In this document: piece by piece, positions 30,157 through 43,700 of the stretch
Position numbering within the stretch: the stretch's first letter is position 1
Layout: each line of letters opens with the position of its first letter
Assembly (NCBI RefSeq): GCF_000150275.1
Contig: NW_002060956.1
Location: forward strand, 1,325,207 to 1,389,206
DNA: 64,000 bases
Direction of reading: 5' to 3'
Source: Trichoplax adhaerens
Lineage: Eukaryota; Placozoa; Uniplacotomia; Trichoplacea; Trichoplacidae
Notes under the pieces: model-generated
Told to the model about the DNA's origin: nothing
Databases searched by the model: none
Seen by the model: the letters and a program-made list of their open reading frames with translations, nothing else
Made by a program: the position numbers and the translations under genes

Positions 30157-33100
30157 TTATCCGCTAAATTTGACTTTATAAGTATATAATTCCATAGGTT
30201 GCAAGGTTAAATCTATCGACTCTTCGCCTCCTCGTTCGTTTCCGTCATGCATCATTGTTAATGATGTTTCCTTAAAATTACGTACACCAAGATTCCATAG
30301 ACTTTTGAATTCGATCTACGAATTATTAAGTCAAAAAGTGAGTATAACTGCTCAACACAAGAATAGTGATCGTAGCTTGAAAAGAAGAACCAATCGTTTC
30401 CTGATGCTTTTAGTACTAACCTTACTTCCTAGTGGGAAACAAAGCAAAGGTGTCATACCGTATCCACAATCATATCCATATCGATGTAATACTACAGCTG
30501 TTTCGTCAGTAGGTTTAGAATCTCCCTCTCCTTGTACGGTTCTCGCTGTCACTAAGTGCAAATCGCATGGGAAACTTCCGGATTTCAACGGTGAGTACTG
30601 TTTAAGTAAGCTATCAGGAATTACTTCAGAAGTTCCAAACATGATGTTAATAGGATGATTGACAGTCTGAGAAACAGCATGACCAACCAAAGAAGGATAT
30701 GCAATTGGGATCTTAGACTTGACCATAGTCTTGATTAATTAATTGCAATTTATAAAATGGATATTAATGAAACCACACCGGGTAAGCCGTAAAATTCGAT
30801 TTACACGTTATTAAGCATAGCAATGATTAATTTGATTCAATGTACGAATTACCTGTTTTTTAGTCAAATTTTCTAGTAATAGTGCAAAGTGATAAGGAGT
30901 CTGCTTGTTATCGCGAACTCCTTGCCCTAAGCCACGATTGTCATCTTGACCTAACCTACGATCCAACATAACTTCAAATTCACCTGTAAAGATTCCATCA
31001 GTAAACCTTTTAGACAAACTAAGTAAACAGGACGAATACTTTAATTTGTTTTTATATATTAAATATCATGCAGCGAGTTCATATAGAGCATGATAAAACT
31101 GACCCTGTTTTAAACTGGCGACACCACATGCTTGCATAGTATGTAGAGTCATCCTAAGTTTAGGATCTTGAAGAAAAGCCATACTCGGCATTGGATAATA
31201 ATTAGCTTGTAAAGGAATTTTATCAAGAGTGCGACGACGTTGCATCTAATGAATAAATTAATTAATGCTGTCTGTAAACTTATGACATTTACTTCGATAT
31301 GTTATCAATCGCTACAAATAATGATTTACAATAAAAACCTAACTTCACATTTCATCAGTATTCTAATGGAATGAAAAGATAATATGTAAGATGTAAGGGT
31401 GAAGTACCTGGAATCCGTTTAGATCGGTAAAGTATTCTCTGTTTGTATTACGTATGTTGGTAGATATCCGCATAATTAATTCCTAGTAGGAAAATATTAA
31501 ATGCAGTAATTGAATTTTAAACAGTTTAGTATTGACTGTCAATACCGTATTATCAATTTCAATGCATACCCGATTACTAGTGTCCCTGATATCCACAAGA
31601 TTATGAATGTGTAAGCTTCTACTGTCGATTCCTTTTATTTAATTAACAAACCAAAAGTTTATCTTGGTATTAGCAAAAAATCTTTCATAGATACCGTAGC
31701 TAGAATATCCTGAATTACCATTCGTATTGGCTAGCTTTATATTATGATAAACATTTGGGTAAAAAGCTTGTATTTCATCCCGCTAGACAAAAAAAGTATT
31801 AAAATAGTTAATATACGTAGTAATGTTAGCTCTATAAAGAAGATATATATATATTTTGCAATAGTAATAGATATTTTACCAAAATGCCAGAAATATGGCG
31901 GAAAAATGGTTTTTGAATAAGCACTTCCTAATTGATTAAATGGATTACCCAAGGAATGAATTATACAGCTGTTGATAGAATTCTCGATAAAAGTAATATT
32001 AAAATAAAATTAAGGTAATTAGGTTTATTTTCCATATTAACCTTTGCTGTCCCACTTGGTAGAAATAGATAAGCACCGCTTGAAACGGTCATATACTGGA
32101 GGAATCGTAGCTCAGCAGTTCGTTTAATTCCTGTTGATTTATCTGCTATGTTCTAATGATTAAAATAGATGATACTTTATCATGCTTTTAATGATTAAGC
32201 AAGTGAATCTTATACTCTAAAATCTATTGCATGTCGCTATACCTGCAGTAAGCCAGTGCATCTGTCAAAATCGGCTACTATAAATTGATTTTCCATGGTT
32301 ATATATTGCTTCCCACAATCAGCGTTCCGAACATCAAAGCTAATAAAGATTAAATATAGTACCTATCTGTATCTACAGCTGCATTTGTGAGTCTTATGTT
32401 AATGCAAAGATTTTATAGTCACTGTGTTATTGATTACCCTTTTACTAAGTCATTTTTAACTTTATGATGGTAAATAGAGGTTTTCGAAGGTTTACAACCA
32501 TCTGATGAACCATCTGTTTTTTGTATAGTAACTCTGCTAAAGCCTAGGCCTAGAACTTCAATTGGAAATAGTACCTATAGCCAACGATTATACATTACTA
32601 AAGATTAACACCAGATTATATCAGTTTATTCAAGGAAAACTATTCAATAAAGTCCCACAGTACCTCAAACTTGTTATCACGAGGAGAATTTTTATTTTTC
32701 CATTGAAGGTTAACTTGACACTTAATGCTATTACCATCTGCATCAAGTACCTATCAATAATGTTAAAATGCAAGAGAAAATAGTAAGACGTTATACTGTA
32801 CCGTCTTAAATGGCAAAGTAACGTATATACTTGGTATAATGCGAGATCCGAAGAAACCGATTTTATCGTAGTCATAATCGGATAAACAGGATCCTATTAT
32901 AACATCACCGAAATACCTTAACATTTGGTACGGATACGTGTACCGAAACCAGCTCTTTACGCTTCTGGGCGAGTGAATTGTAAAACACTACAACCCGAGT
33001 ATTGCTTATACTTAGTAAACGCTTTTCGGGCAAGGAATCGTGAGAAGCTCTTGATTCATCCTATCAGCATTAATCAATTAAAAGTTAATGTAGATACACG

Positions 33101-36100
33101 TAGACCTGGCAGAATCCCATACACCAAGCCAATTTATCTCTTACTCCATTATCTCAATTTATAAAGAATAATGCTATTAGAGTATACGCAAATTTTTACC
33201 ATATCGAAACGTATTTCGTCCGAAGAATAGGATTCTTTGTGCTTAAGCATCAACAGTTTAGCAGCGCTAGCTATTACATTTTGCATGTTACCAACTGATT
33301 GTACCAACCTGGAAGTTATCGGATATAATATAGGTAGTAAATATTAACTGAATTCAAATAGTCTAATATTCGTAAATTAAGGTACCTGTTGCCATAATCA
33401 ACAACAACATGATCTTTCGCTGTTCCTGTAATCCCGTCATGGTGTTGGAAAAGACCTAGATTCCTTCGACTTTTTACCAGTAAATTAAATTGATTAGTAG
33501 CAAATTTTGCAATCTTTTCTTGATTTGCTATTCTCGATGCAATACTGTAAGCAATTTCCGCGGCCCTAAAAGAACACATAAAAATAAATTTTAATTAATG
33601 ATATTGTGTAAAGGCAACACCACACTATTTCAGCTATATATCACTAGTCTGCAAAGTAATTTCGCCGAGGATTACTCACCGATGTTTTGTCTCGAGCACT
33701 CGATCTAAGTTCTTATAAAACGGACGAGATGTATAGTATCCGCTCCAATAGTGCTCATCACTATGATTTTTAAAATGTTTAATAAGATACAAATCTATCA
33801 ATATTTCGGTGAGAGTAAGCTTTTTCAATTTCGTATCAACTAACCGATCAGCATATGTCATAAAGTCGCCACCAAGCTTGGGATATCCTTTCGGAGAGCC
33901 GTCGTCGTTTTTGCCTACGTAAAGAAATTTCATCTATTTTAAGGCTAGCCATTTAAGTCACGTAAGACTCAATTACAGTGTTTTACAATATTGTAAATAC
34001 TATCTTACCCGTTGTTTTTAGCAGCGCATTAAAGTAATCGGATAATGTTCCAAACTGAATCTATATAAGAAAGCAACAAGGATGCTAAGAATAGATATAA
34101 ACGTTCCAGTATCAAGGTTACTTAATGAATTGGTGCATACACATACCTTGACCTTTAATTCTGGTTTAGAGTTTAAATACTGGAATAATTTCTAAGATAA
34201 AAAGTTCGGTACTGTTACTAACACACGAGGGAATTTAATTGAAACTGGCCATTTATCTTAAAATTTAAACGCACTTCATAATTTGTAAACTGTCGAACTG
34301 GTTCCTGTGGGTCAGCGTATCTAAAATCATCTCCAAGTGGGGCGAGAACTACGTTCGAGCGGTATAATCGTGACTTCTTTCGATATTGTTCCAGTAGCAT
34401 CATTGCTCTACACAATACGATGATTCAGCAATACGCGTAGATATAATTAGTTAAAAAAATTAACAGTAATACACGTATTTTATTTCAAATAGTAATTTAT
34501 ATGCAATAGCGGTAGTAGACTACCTTTGCTGAACATTTCTAGGACTTATAGGTTGTGGTGGAATATTCCAGGGACACCAAATGCCTCCTCCTGGTAATCG
34601 TTGGAAATCGAACTGACAACAAACCTATCGACATTACAAATAGTAAATCAAATTTTAGAAAAATGTTAAGTAGTACGTACTGTAGAATCATTATTAATAT
34701 CTTGCAGAGTGGAGTATGAACTAACCGCTGGGTCTGGGCCGCAAGTATGCGGTATGTCATAGCTATAGAACGGCATAACATGGCAAAGAATATCGGTATC
34801 GGTTCCATGATCTAACAGTTAACAAAATTAAACAAATAAAAATAAGGATCTGAAAGGGCGGTGTTGTTAATTGTAAAATTGATCAAGTTATTCAACTTAC
34901 CCCAGTTTTGGCGCCACATAAATTCTAACTGTTTCTTTTGCGCTAAATATTTCTTAACAGAGTAGTGAACACGCTGAATTAACATTGCATCCATTCCCAT
35001 CCGTTTCAATAAATAAGCCATGGTTGGCGTATATCCAAAGGGATCAATTGACCAGCTAACGCGAGGTTTGATACCAATATTAAGCCGTACCCATTCATGA
35101 CCTTCAATCATTTGATCGATCATTGCATAATAGTTGGTATTTGCTTCATCGTTCATGACCCATCCTCCAGTAACAATTTCCAATTGTCCATTTTTTACTA
35201 ACCTTGTATCCGTTAAAATAAAATATGGAAACGACAGAGTGTCAACTATATTTATAAATGTTCTTGTAACGTTATATAATACAAAAATTAATCATTAAGC
35301 GATAAAATAAATGAGCTGTACCTCTTGAAGGATTCTCGTTGACTACTACTAGCATCGTTCCACCATAGCGATAAAAATGATATTTCTGCCCAGATAAACT
35401 TTCTATTTGGATTGCCAATTAAATTTGCAACAACATTGCTGATAATGTGTTTAGATTGATCCATATAATATCGTTGGAAGGTCTTGATCCAACCTGTTTC
35501 ATACAATGGATATGTATTATTTTTAGCCATTGATTCATACATTGAAGATCAAGAGCCTGACCACCGTTCTATTAGATTGCTGCTTTTTGGCCGTACTAGG
35601 AACTAAATTGTATTTATCGATTCGGAAGGTAGATATACTGTACTTGGTAAATTGAAATGAATGTAGTATACTTAAAATTGTTTTTAGTATAGTCATTGAA
35701 TACTTTCGAGAGGAAAGTGTTGACAAAATGGTATATAATCTTACCTGGATCATTATGAGAATGTGGTACAACAAATACTTGTAGAATTTCGTTATCAAAT
35801 GCTCCAGATGGAACACTAATATCCCAGCCTTGTTTCCAGGCGCCACCATCTGGATTGTCAAATGGTATGATTTTGTAAATGTCTAGCATCTGTTGAAACG
35901 AATCAATGTTGAAACATTAGTATTCTTAAAATACATTGAATGTTAACTTTACATTTGTCTAAAATCGGGTGATTCACAAATAATGATATGCAGATATCAA
36001 TAACACACCAGGTTAGAAGTACAGAGCTACAATTTAAATAAGTGAATTGTAAGATAATTAATTGCTAATATATTCGTTAGACGTAAGAGCGGAAGTATCA

Positions 36101-38164
36101 AATATTATTTGCAAAAATAGACATGATAGAATCTAGTACATTCAGTATAATAATCTGGTCTATCTTTTGTACGGATAGAATATAACGTAGAAATTATGTA
36201 ATTTGTAAATTTTAGTTTATTGTAAAATTCTTATATAGCAAATTATTTTTTTGACCTATGCGACAATTTTGAGTTAGTTATATTTCTCGTATTAACTATC
36301 AGCTATTAGCGATGAAGTATGCATATATTAAAAGAGGAATATAGCTACTTTCTAAGATTGCGCAATTAATTTTACATTGGTCATCTAGTTTTTTGATTGC
36401 TCTATTACCCTGATATCGGCTGAAAGACCAGCTTCAGACTGTGCAAAACCGCAACCAGTTGAGTCAACCGATACTAATGCTTTAGACTTATAGTTGGTAT
36501 TGTCTAGTCCAGGCACTAGCGCATTTTGAGTTTTCGTTAATGAACTCTTTAACTGGTCGATCTCTTCATTTAATTTTACGAGCTTTTTCTATACAGCGTG
36601 TATGTAAATGGAAAAAGATACAAAACATTAGTAATTGTTACTTCTTAAGTAACTTAATTCATACTTATCAATGTTACATAACCTAATGGACTGTTCTATA
36701 ATATAAAAATTATGATCGTATACCCTTTGTATAGTGAATTGTTGATGCAATTATATACATACGTTGTAATTTGTCTAGATTATCTTAAAATCGATCATAT
36801 TACGTCATTTCAGCATTTATCGTGCAAGCTAAAGGTAATTTTTCCGGTTTATCTAGACTTAATATGACATGATAGAATGATGATATAGGCCTATTTTAAT
36901 CTCCTTTCATCTCTTCCCTTGTATTGAATTAGGCGCCTAGAATTTTGTCTTGATCTCCATTACGATTGCAAATAACTCAATGAAGTTATTAATTATTACA
37001 ATAGATATCTAAGATATTCTTTAAATAATTATGCATGTACATAATAAGTTGCTAAATTTATACTACGGTAGCAGACCGATCCAATGCCCAATATATCATT
37101 TGTAAGCAATAGTTCTATACTGTCTTATTATGATAGCCTGCTGTAATGACAAATTACATTCGGTCACTACAGCACTGCTATGCATTACAGTATTAATTTT
37201 AAGCTGTAGCTTTTTCAAAATAACAATTATTAGGTATTATTTTTAGTTCATTTTAAGAGATATTATAATGATTGATGATCGTTAACATAGGATCTTTTAG
37301 TAAGAAAATGGCATCAATCTTATACAATGATATATAATAGTTGTGTTACAGCTACGGTTGAGTCAGTATTGATATTTATTGTTTATAGCGCTTGAACCTT
37401 TTTCGTAGATTATTAACTATCCAGCAATAATCTTCTAAAATGATCTAGTTCTATTACTACTATGGTTGAATGTATTGATGCAGAATGCTGTTTACTATCA
37501 AAAGCCATTTCACTTTTCTCGTTGATAATTCATTTCACTACCATGATAACTTTACCCTTAGCTCTGTAGGCGATATGTATGTTATGTATATATATATATA
37601 TATGTAAACAATTGGACATTGATAATGCAATTAGGTACCGTAGAATAGGATCGTTTGCAATGTCAAGTTGTAGCAGAAATTACAGTTTCATCTCTACCAG
37701 CTAATCGTATATTTCTTAAATCTGGATAGCGTTGCAGCTAAACTGATGACTACTGGATATTCTTCTTTTCTATCTTATCATGCTTACATTGACTTCTACA
37801 GACAGCATGTGTAGTTTTGGCAAAAAGACAGCTAAGTTAGTACAAGTTATCCAAATATGGAGAGTAAGATTCGTCAAAATTGATGAATATCGATCGACTC
37901 ATCTGTCGACACCAACAGTAGCGTATCCATCTATCGTGTATCGATGATGATGATATATTATGCACTAGGTTAGGCATCAAGCGGAAAGAACAAATTACTA
38001 TCCAGTTCTTGATGTAACGACTGACATCAAAAGCAACACCTTACCTTTGTTTCATCGATCGTGTTGTCAGTGTCGGGCTGAGCCATTTGATCGACAACCA
38101 TATGCATAGTAAAGAACATGACAAGAAAAACTCCTGCACTAAATAACAAGATTCTCCGTTTCAT
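30157..38164 (-). CDS. MAN2A: Golgi alpha-mannosidase II (GH38)
   Basis: A type II Golgi membrane enzyme that removes the alpha-1,3 and alpha-1,6 mannoses from GlcNAcMan5GlcNAc2, committing N-glycans to complex type. I could assemble 27 exons (minus strand): 38045-38164, 36409-36588, 35745-35889, 35322-35493, 34901-35202, 34726-34811, 34524-34624, 34275-34407, 34147-34191, 34009-34060, 33845-33914, 33680-33760, 33386-33565, 33200-33308, 32917-33060, 32664-32750, 32438-32574, 32243-32339, 32042-32152, 31880-31927, 31719-31782, 31546-31631, 31408-31482, 31104-31245, 30853-30983, 30421-30729, 30157-30315. They join in phase to 1,121 residues, close to the 1,144 of human MAN2A1. The short cytoplasmic start MKRR and membrane anchor (about residues 5-22) precede a stem with coiled-coil character. 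Catalytic motifs: [10 protein letters not shown] (His145, Asp147, zinc), [10 protein letters not shown] (Asp259, nucleophile), [10 protein letters not shown] (Asp395/396), [12 protein letters not shown] (His538). The C-terminal beta-domains carry [17 protein letters not shown]. Every expected active-site residue is present, so the enzyme should be functional. Confidence 0.96.
36589..38044 (-). other. Intron 1 of the MAN2A gene
   Basis: The 1,456-bp intron between the membrane-anchor exon and the stem exon is the largest in this gene. It contains a (TA)n microsatellite at about 37584-37602. No nested gene was seen. Intron 2 (35890-36408, 519 bp) is also plain. Confidence 0.6.
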
Positions 38165-38566
38165 GATGGACTTGATAATGTACAGCTAATGGACAAATTG
38201 AATACGCGTCTGAGATGATCGGTGCAGTTGATGAGGAAATTCAGAAAAGGACTGTCCTTGAAGAGTGGACTTTTCCTCCTATCCTTCAATAACGATCTAA
38301 TTCAAGATAGGTAGAGAAGTAAATACCAATGGACTAAGCTAGGCGAACTACACTAAGGATTACATGGAATAGAGTCTGCTAATAAAGTCAAAAAACTCGT
38401 CCAATGCATTCAAATTCCACCATCTACCCCACTGCTACCAAGGCGATTATCGCAAGGTCAATACGCGAATCGTGGAAGAAAGCAACCTCAGCCCTCAGGT
38501 AGGAGGCAGAAGTTGGTAGGTGGTGGGCTGATGTCAGCAGCCGTAAAATATCCAGCCCGTGTACAG

Positions 38567-38645
38567 TCTGGTCCGGTACGGTTCGGTACAGTACAGTATA
38601 CAGTACAGTACCGTACTGTACTGTACAGTACAGTACACTCCGTAC
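38567..38645. repeat. GTACA/TGTAC cluster in the 5' flank of MAN2A
   Basis: The same pentamer as at 17.8-19.2 kb, in both orientations, about 400-480 bp upstream of the MAN2A start codon (the gene reads leftward from 38164). A few more copies follow at 38670-38690. Minus-strand open frames across it (38488-38776) are repeat translations. Confidence 0.85.
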
Positions 38646-38824
38646 AGTGATATGTTACAAAAGAACAGGACTGCACTGTACACTGTAAAAATTAGAGGCA
38701 AAACTGCAAAGAGCAGACTCAGTTCGATCACTCGTTGACACTGCCTCGATATGGAGACACTCGGTGCGCCAGTCACCTTGCTTACAGGACAATAGAAAGT
38801 CAGTAACGGTGTCTAGTTTCTGAC

Positions 38825-38863
38825 CAGTACTGTACCGTACCGTATCGTACCGTACCGTATTGT
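38825..38863. repeat. Variant pentamer array (GTACC)n
   Basis: About seven units of GTACC/GTACT/GTATC type run head to tail, a one-base variant of the GTACA pentamer. It lies 660-700 bp upstream of the MAN2A start codon. Confidence 0.75.
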
Positions 38864-40784
38864 CATGGTCACATCACCACTTTTGGATGGTCTGGATATT
38901 TTGGGTGGCTTGCGTGTGCGTCATTCGTGCACTTACTATACTAAATTAATTAATTTAAGAACTCTATAGACTGTATAGTACGGTGGCTCATTAAGCTGGA
39001 TTTCAATCGAAATTAATGTGGCTTAATGGAAGCATCAACAGCTTGGAGAAGACTTCCATAAATCTACAAAGCAATGTGAACAAAGTATTGCAGTAATTGC
39101 GATCAATCCTAAATGACCTAGTGTAGAATACAGTGTACAAAGACATGAATAACCCCAAAATTGACGGTCTCTAATGTACAATACATAGACTACGACTAGA
39201 GCTGTAAAAAACGAGAATCGTTTGCTCGAAGAGATTCCACTCTACGCACTGACAGTATTAATGGGTCAACGAGTTCGTACTCGCTCTTTGAACTTTTTTC
39301 AAATAGAGAGGATGGATAATTTCTTCTTTACAACAAAAAAAAAGAATCAGCAAGCAACTTCTCTTGCACAAGCTACTTAATAGAAGATAGCATTTCGTAA
39401 CTGATCGCAGATTCGCTCTACTGTACAGCTATCTAATATGAAGTATACTGTAGCAGTGTATGCTTTCACTTCACAGGCCCGCAGACCATGAAACAGGATC
39501 GTCATGGACTAGTGGACTACGGGGGAAAAACGTCATTTTTCTCTTGTCCATAACTTCATAGCTATACGTACAATCGAACAGCTTCCAGTATCAGCAGAGG
39601 ATAGAAATTTGACTCTTGAAAACTACTGTTAATTAAATGATTAGTCTAAGCCATGCTTGTTTACAAAGTAGAATACGATACTTGTATTTCAGTTCAATAA
39701 GACTGTACTGTACGATACTGAGCTACATGAGGGATTTTTCAAGTACACCGATACTACTTGCATACGCCAGTAGACAGCATAAATGGAAATATATTTCAGT
39801 TTTATATGCGTATGTCCGGTAGGTAACACTGTTGAAGGTTCACTTTGACAGTGTATCGGGACTACTAGATATACCATCGAATGCATCTAGTAGTCCATGG
39901 TGATATACGCCTCTGTGTAGCCTTCACAATGAGAGACTTTCCTATAGACTTTGTACTTGTAGTGCCGCGCCATTTTGAAAATTCCTTCAGTATGAACTCG
40001 TTAAGTAATACTCTAATTATAAATACTTCAGTGAAGTAAGCGAGATCTTACAGTACTGCATAGGTTTCTACGCATCTGTCTATCACAGTCGAGGCCAAAA
40101 ATTAATTGGACATGACATCATTCTATGCGTTTTACAGACCCAATGACTACTATGCATGTAGTGGGTTACAAGATATTCAAAAATGAACAAAACATACTAG
40201 CAAATTACCACTACCAAAATGAATAAGCATTGGATAAACTGTAAAAGCAAGAAAGCGTTTAGCAATTGAAAATCACCGCCATCGACAACTACGGTATTTG
40301 ATGGACTACAGCAATGTAATTGAAACTCTCATGCTGTCTAGATATCATACGTAATCTGGCCTACTCTATTCCATCTTACCAAGTACTACATCCAATAGGA
40401 AAATTGTGATATTGACAATGATTTACTATAATCATCACATAAGCATACACTGTACAATAGTATACATACATACCTTCAATAATTTCTGAAATTATTGTAA
40501 CACACGCAATGATGAATATGAAATATAAATTTCTTACGCGTATACTTAAACAGTTACGCAACAAGAATAATTTTAACCACACGTATTGCGTGAATATTAG
40601 GTATAGGATGCATAACAGAAGTGATAAATAGCAATTAAATTGAGACAGAGGAAAGACAAAATTTCATAGCCTTTGTTTTAAGATCATTTAAGTTCAAATT
40701 CATCGAATTTTTCATTTGATTGTTTATCAAGGCATCATTGATCAAAGGAAATTAATTACATTATTATACTACTAGATCGGTAAA
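38864..40784. other. Spacer between EXTL3 3' end and MAN2A 5' flank
   Basis: No exon recognised. It holds a 12-bp-arm hairpin, GGACTACTAGAT (39859-39870) paired with ATCTAGTAGTCC (39885-39896), which shares its arm motif with the 16.2-kb hairpins. Loose ATGGACTAGTGGACTAC words lie at about 39504-39520. Some GTACTGT words occur near 39703-39712. Confidence 0.5.
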
Positions 40785-43700
40785 TCATAACTGGGATTCA
40801 TAACATTTTTGTTCACCATTAGGAACTCGAGTTCTATATAAAATAGAATCAACTCGAAATTGCGAAAATATCAGAGGCATATAACCGTAAATTTGTGCGA
40901 AATAGTTTACACAAGAGTTTCGTTTCTTAAAATGATTGACATCTCGGGTCAAGGTGGTTTCACAAGTTGGGCAGTTAAAATTCCAACGAGAAGTTACCTA
41001 TTGATGCAAAATAAAAATGATCAATATAATCTCGAGTAGAATCACTCCAGAAGCTTTCTATGATTCTCATCAAAACGGTATATTTCTTCTCTAAATAAAA
41101 TACTCGGCACACTATATCGGGAAAGAATACTATTCCAAATACCTCTATACCAATCAAATTGATCTGCGTCTAGTATACGCATCATTGCGTTATGTTACCT
41201 TAATTGGAGGTTTGCCCGTGATGTGAGAAATTAAAAAATTCATAGCTATGTCTTCACAATTCATAATTTCATCTACTCTCCTTCGAATACCTTCTGGCAT
41301 TGTGAACGTATACAGGAACAGGTAATACTAGTTTCATAGAAATTATATTTTCCATTTTTACAAACATTGTACAGGAAGTATAGGTAAGAGAAGATTGAGA
41401 TTAACTAGTTTGTTTATAAATTTGTTTATGTCCTCTAACCTTATGTATAAAGGCAGCACCAGTCAACACCATAGATAATTGGCAAGTTTTATTAGAATCA
41501 TAAGACCATCTATTAGTTAGCTTACTCCAGGTGTGATGTCTAGCCGGAAAGCCGACAATTCTATCTCTTGACTCTCGCCATACACTTTCAAATAGAAACA
41601 GTTTATTAGAGATAGTAAAAACTCTACTAAAATCGTAAATAAATACAATTAGTAAGGAAATACAGTAGTTTGGACACCTTTCTCATGTATTACAATTATC
41701 AAAGGGAATACAATTCTTATTTTAATATCTTATTCGTCTACAATTCTAACCGAAATGCAAAGTCAATTTCATCTGCATTGAGATCGACATCATCATCTAG
41801 TGACAGGACAGCTTCCGTTTCAACAGCATTAAATGGAAAAAATCGATCATTTAAGCTATTTCTCTTGGATTTGAAGACCTAAATTAGGAAGGTAATTGCA
41901 GCAAGAACAAATCATACCAATAGTAAGTAAGTCATATAGTTTACTTTAACGATACAGGTATTAAGCATAGCTTTGAGATAAATGCTATGGGCTATACAAT
42001 TTACGTCCAAAAGCAAGTACGTATACTACAGAAGCATATACTATAACATGGTAGCATCATAGACTAATAAAAGACTAGTATACATGCTGCAAAAATACGT
42101 ATACATAAGTTGGTAAATCGTATGACGTCTACTATTATTCGCATAACGCTAACACGTAATTTTATTTACTTACGTAGATAGGTATATCTGAATGAGGCCA
42201 CTGAAAATGCTTGGCATATTTATTGTATTCATTCCACACTACAATAATCTTGTTAAGATACAGTAAACGGCTCAAATTGATCAAACGTTGGCGTAAAATA
42301 TTGGGTCGATTATGAGTTAATATAATAATTGTAAATTGCTCTAATGGGTAATTTCCTCCCAAGTGCTTACTAAACATTTTTCCAGTTGCGGTTCCACCAT
42401 TATTGATGGGTTGAAAGCCTTTCCCAAATCCGTTAAATTGCGAGTCGGTCGGTAGAAAGCTATTATCAGCTGTGAAAGGGTAAAGCCAATAAGGCCCAGG
42501 AGCTTTATTCCATGCGTTATAAAAGTTAGTAGAATAATTTCTCGTATAACTAGTTGAAGGAATTGATGGCATAGACTTGTCGATATTGATCACATTGTTT
42601 AAAGAATATTTACTATTAGAGAATTGGTCTTGGATAAATGTATCAACAGGATAGGCAGGTAGATGCAATCTTGTCCGCAACAATGCTAGAGTTGCATGTA
42701 AAACATTCTCACTGTTACTGAAATACGTATGATAAATAAATTGACAATGTGATCGTTTTTTTAGGATGTCCGAGTTGGAAATGGCCATTAATACTGCAGT
42801 CATTTCTGGAAGCCGAGTTAAAGGTAGCATTATCCCCGCTAAATTCCAGTCGATGTATTCAGCAAAGGGTAACATTTGAACTAGTGTCATCTTAATTGAG
42901 TGATCGGTAATAAAAATTGGAATAGTGCCCGACGCTAGCGCATGCATTAAACGAGTTAGGGTACTAATGCAAGGACCATTATGTAGTATAATTAGGCTAA
43001 AGGTAGACTCTCTTAATTGCTTATCAACATTACCAGAGCATAAACTCCATTCAAATTTATGATAATATAATTTGTTCACTTTTTTACATTGGGTCTGAAT
43101 ATCCACTTTATTACCCATCACTTTAGCAATATTGGATATATTACTTAATTGAGATCGCAAAAGTAGATTAATTGAATTATTAGCAATGATCTGTCCTCGA
43201 AAATGTAATAAATACTGCCGTTGTTTACTGATGGTAAATGGACGACGTGGTCCTGAATCGATCAATTTGCCATGATATTGTGGAAAGAGTTGCATGGGAG
43301 GGATTATGATATCGAAATTCATTCTAGGTACAAAGTTGGCAAAATTTGACCCGGCTAGCATAGCATATCCAGTGTTTATTGATAGTAATTTTTGTATAGT
43401 CCACCCGATATCGACTAGTAAGTGATTTCTCCCATATCGATGCCAATAAGGCAATGAGTGTAAATAACCTTCTAAATCACGACGAGTCGCAGCTGTCGAG
43501 TTAACAATAACAACGTATACGCAGGCAGCAGTTGCATTACGCGTCAGGAAAGGAATGGATTGAAAACTTTGGTTGGCTAGAACTGAATTAACATGATAAC
43601 GAGATGGATAAATATAAGCATTGAATATTTTTGTCAACGGGCAACGATCATAATGGAAACATCGTTGTAAATTGCAGTCGCGTAATACTTTGGTTGCATC

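Noticed and set aside
31928-31982. Longer form of MAN2A exon 20 starting at 31982
   Set aside because: It gives a frame that does not join exon 21. The acceptor at 31928-31929 gives [16 protein letters not shown], which fits both phase and family.
32751-32916. Open reading through MAN2A intron 15 (YFGDVIIG...)
   Set aside because: A reading frame is open here, but exon 16 at 32664-32750 ([11 protein letters not shown]) joins directly in phase to exon 15 and matches the family. This segment is an intron.
32925-33164. Plus-strand 79-codon ORF
   Set aside because: Antisense shadow of MAN2A exon 15.
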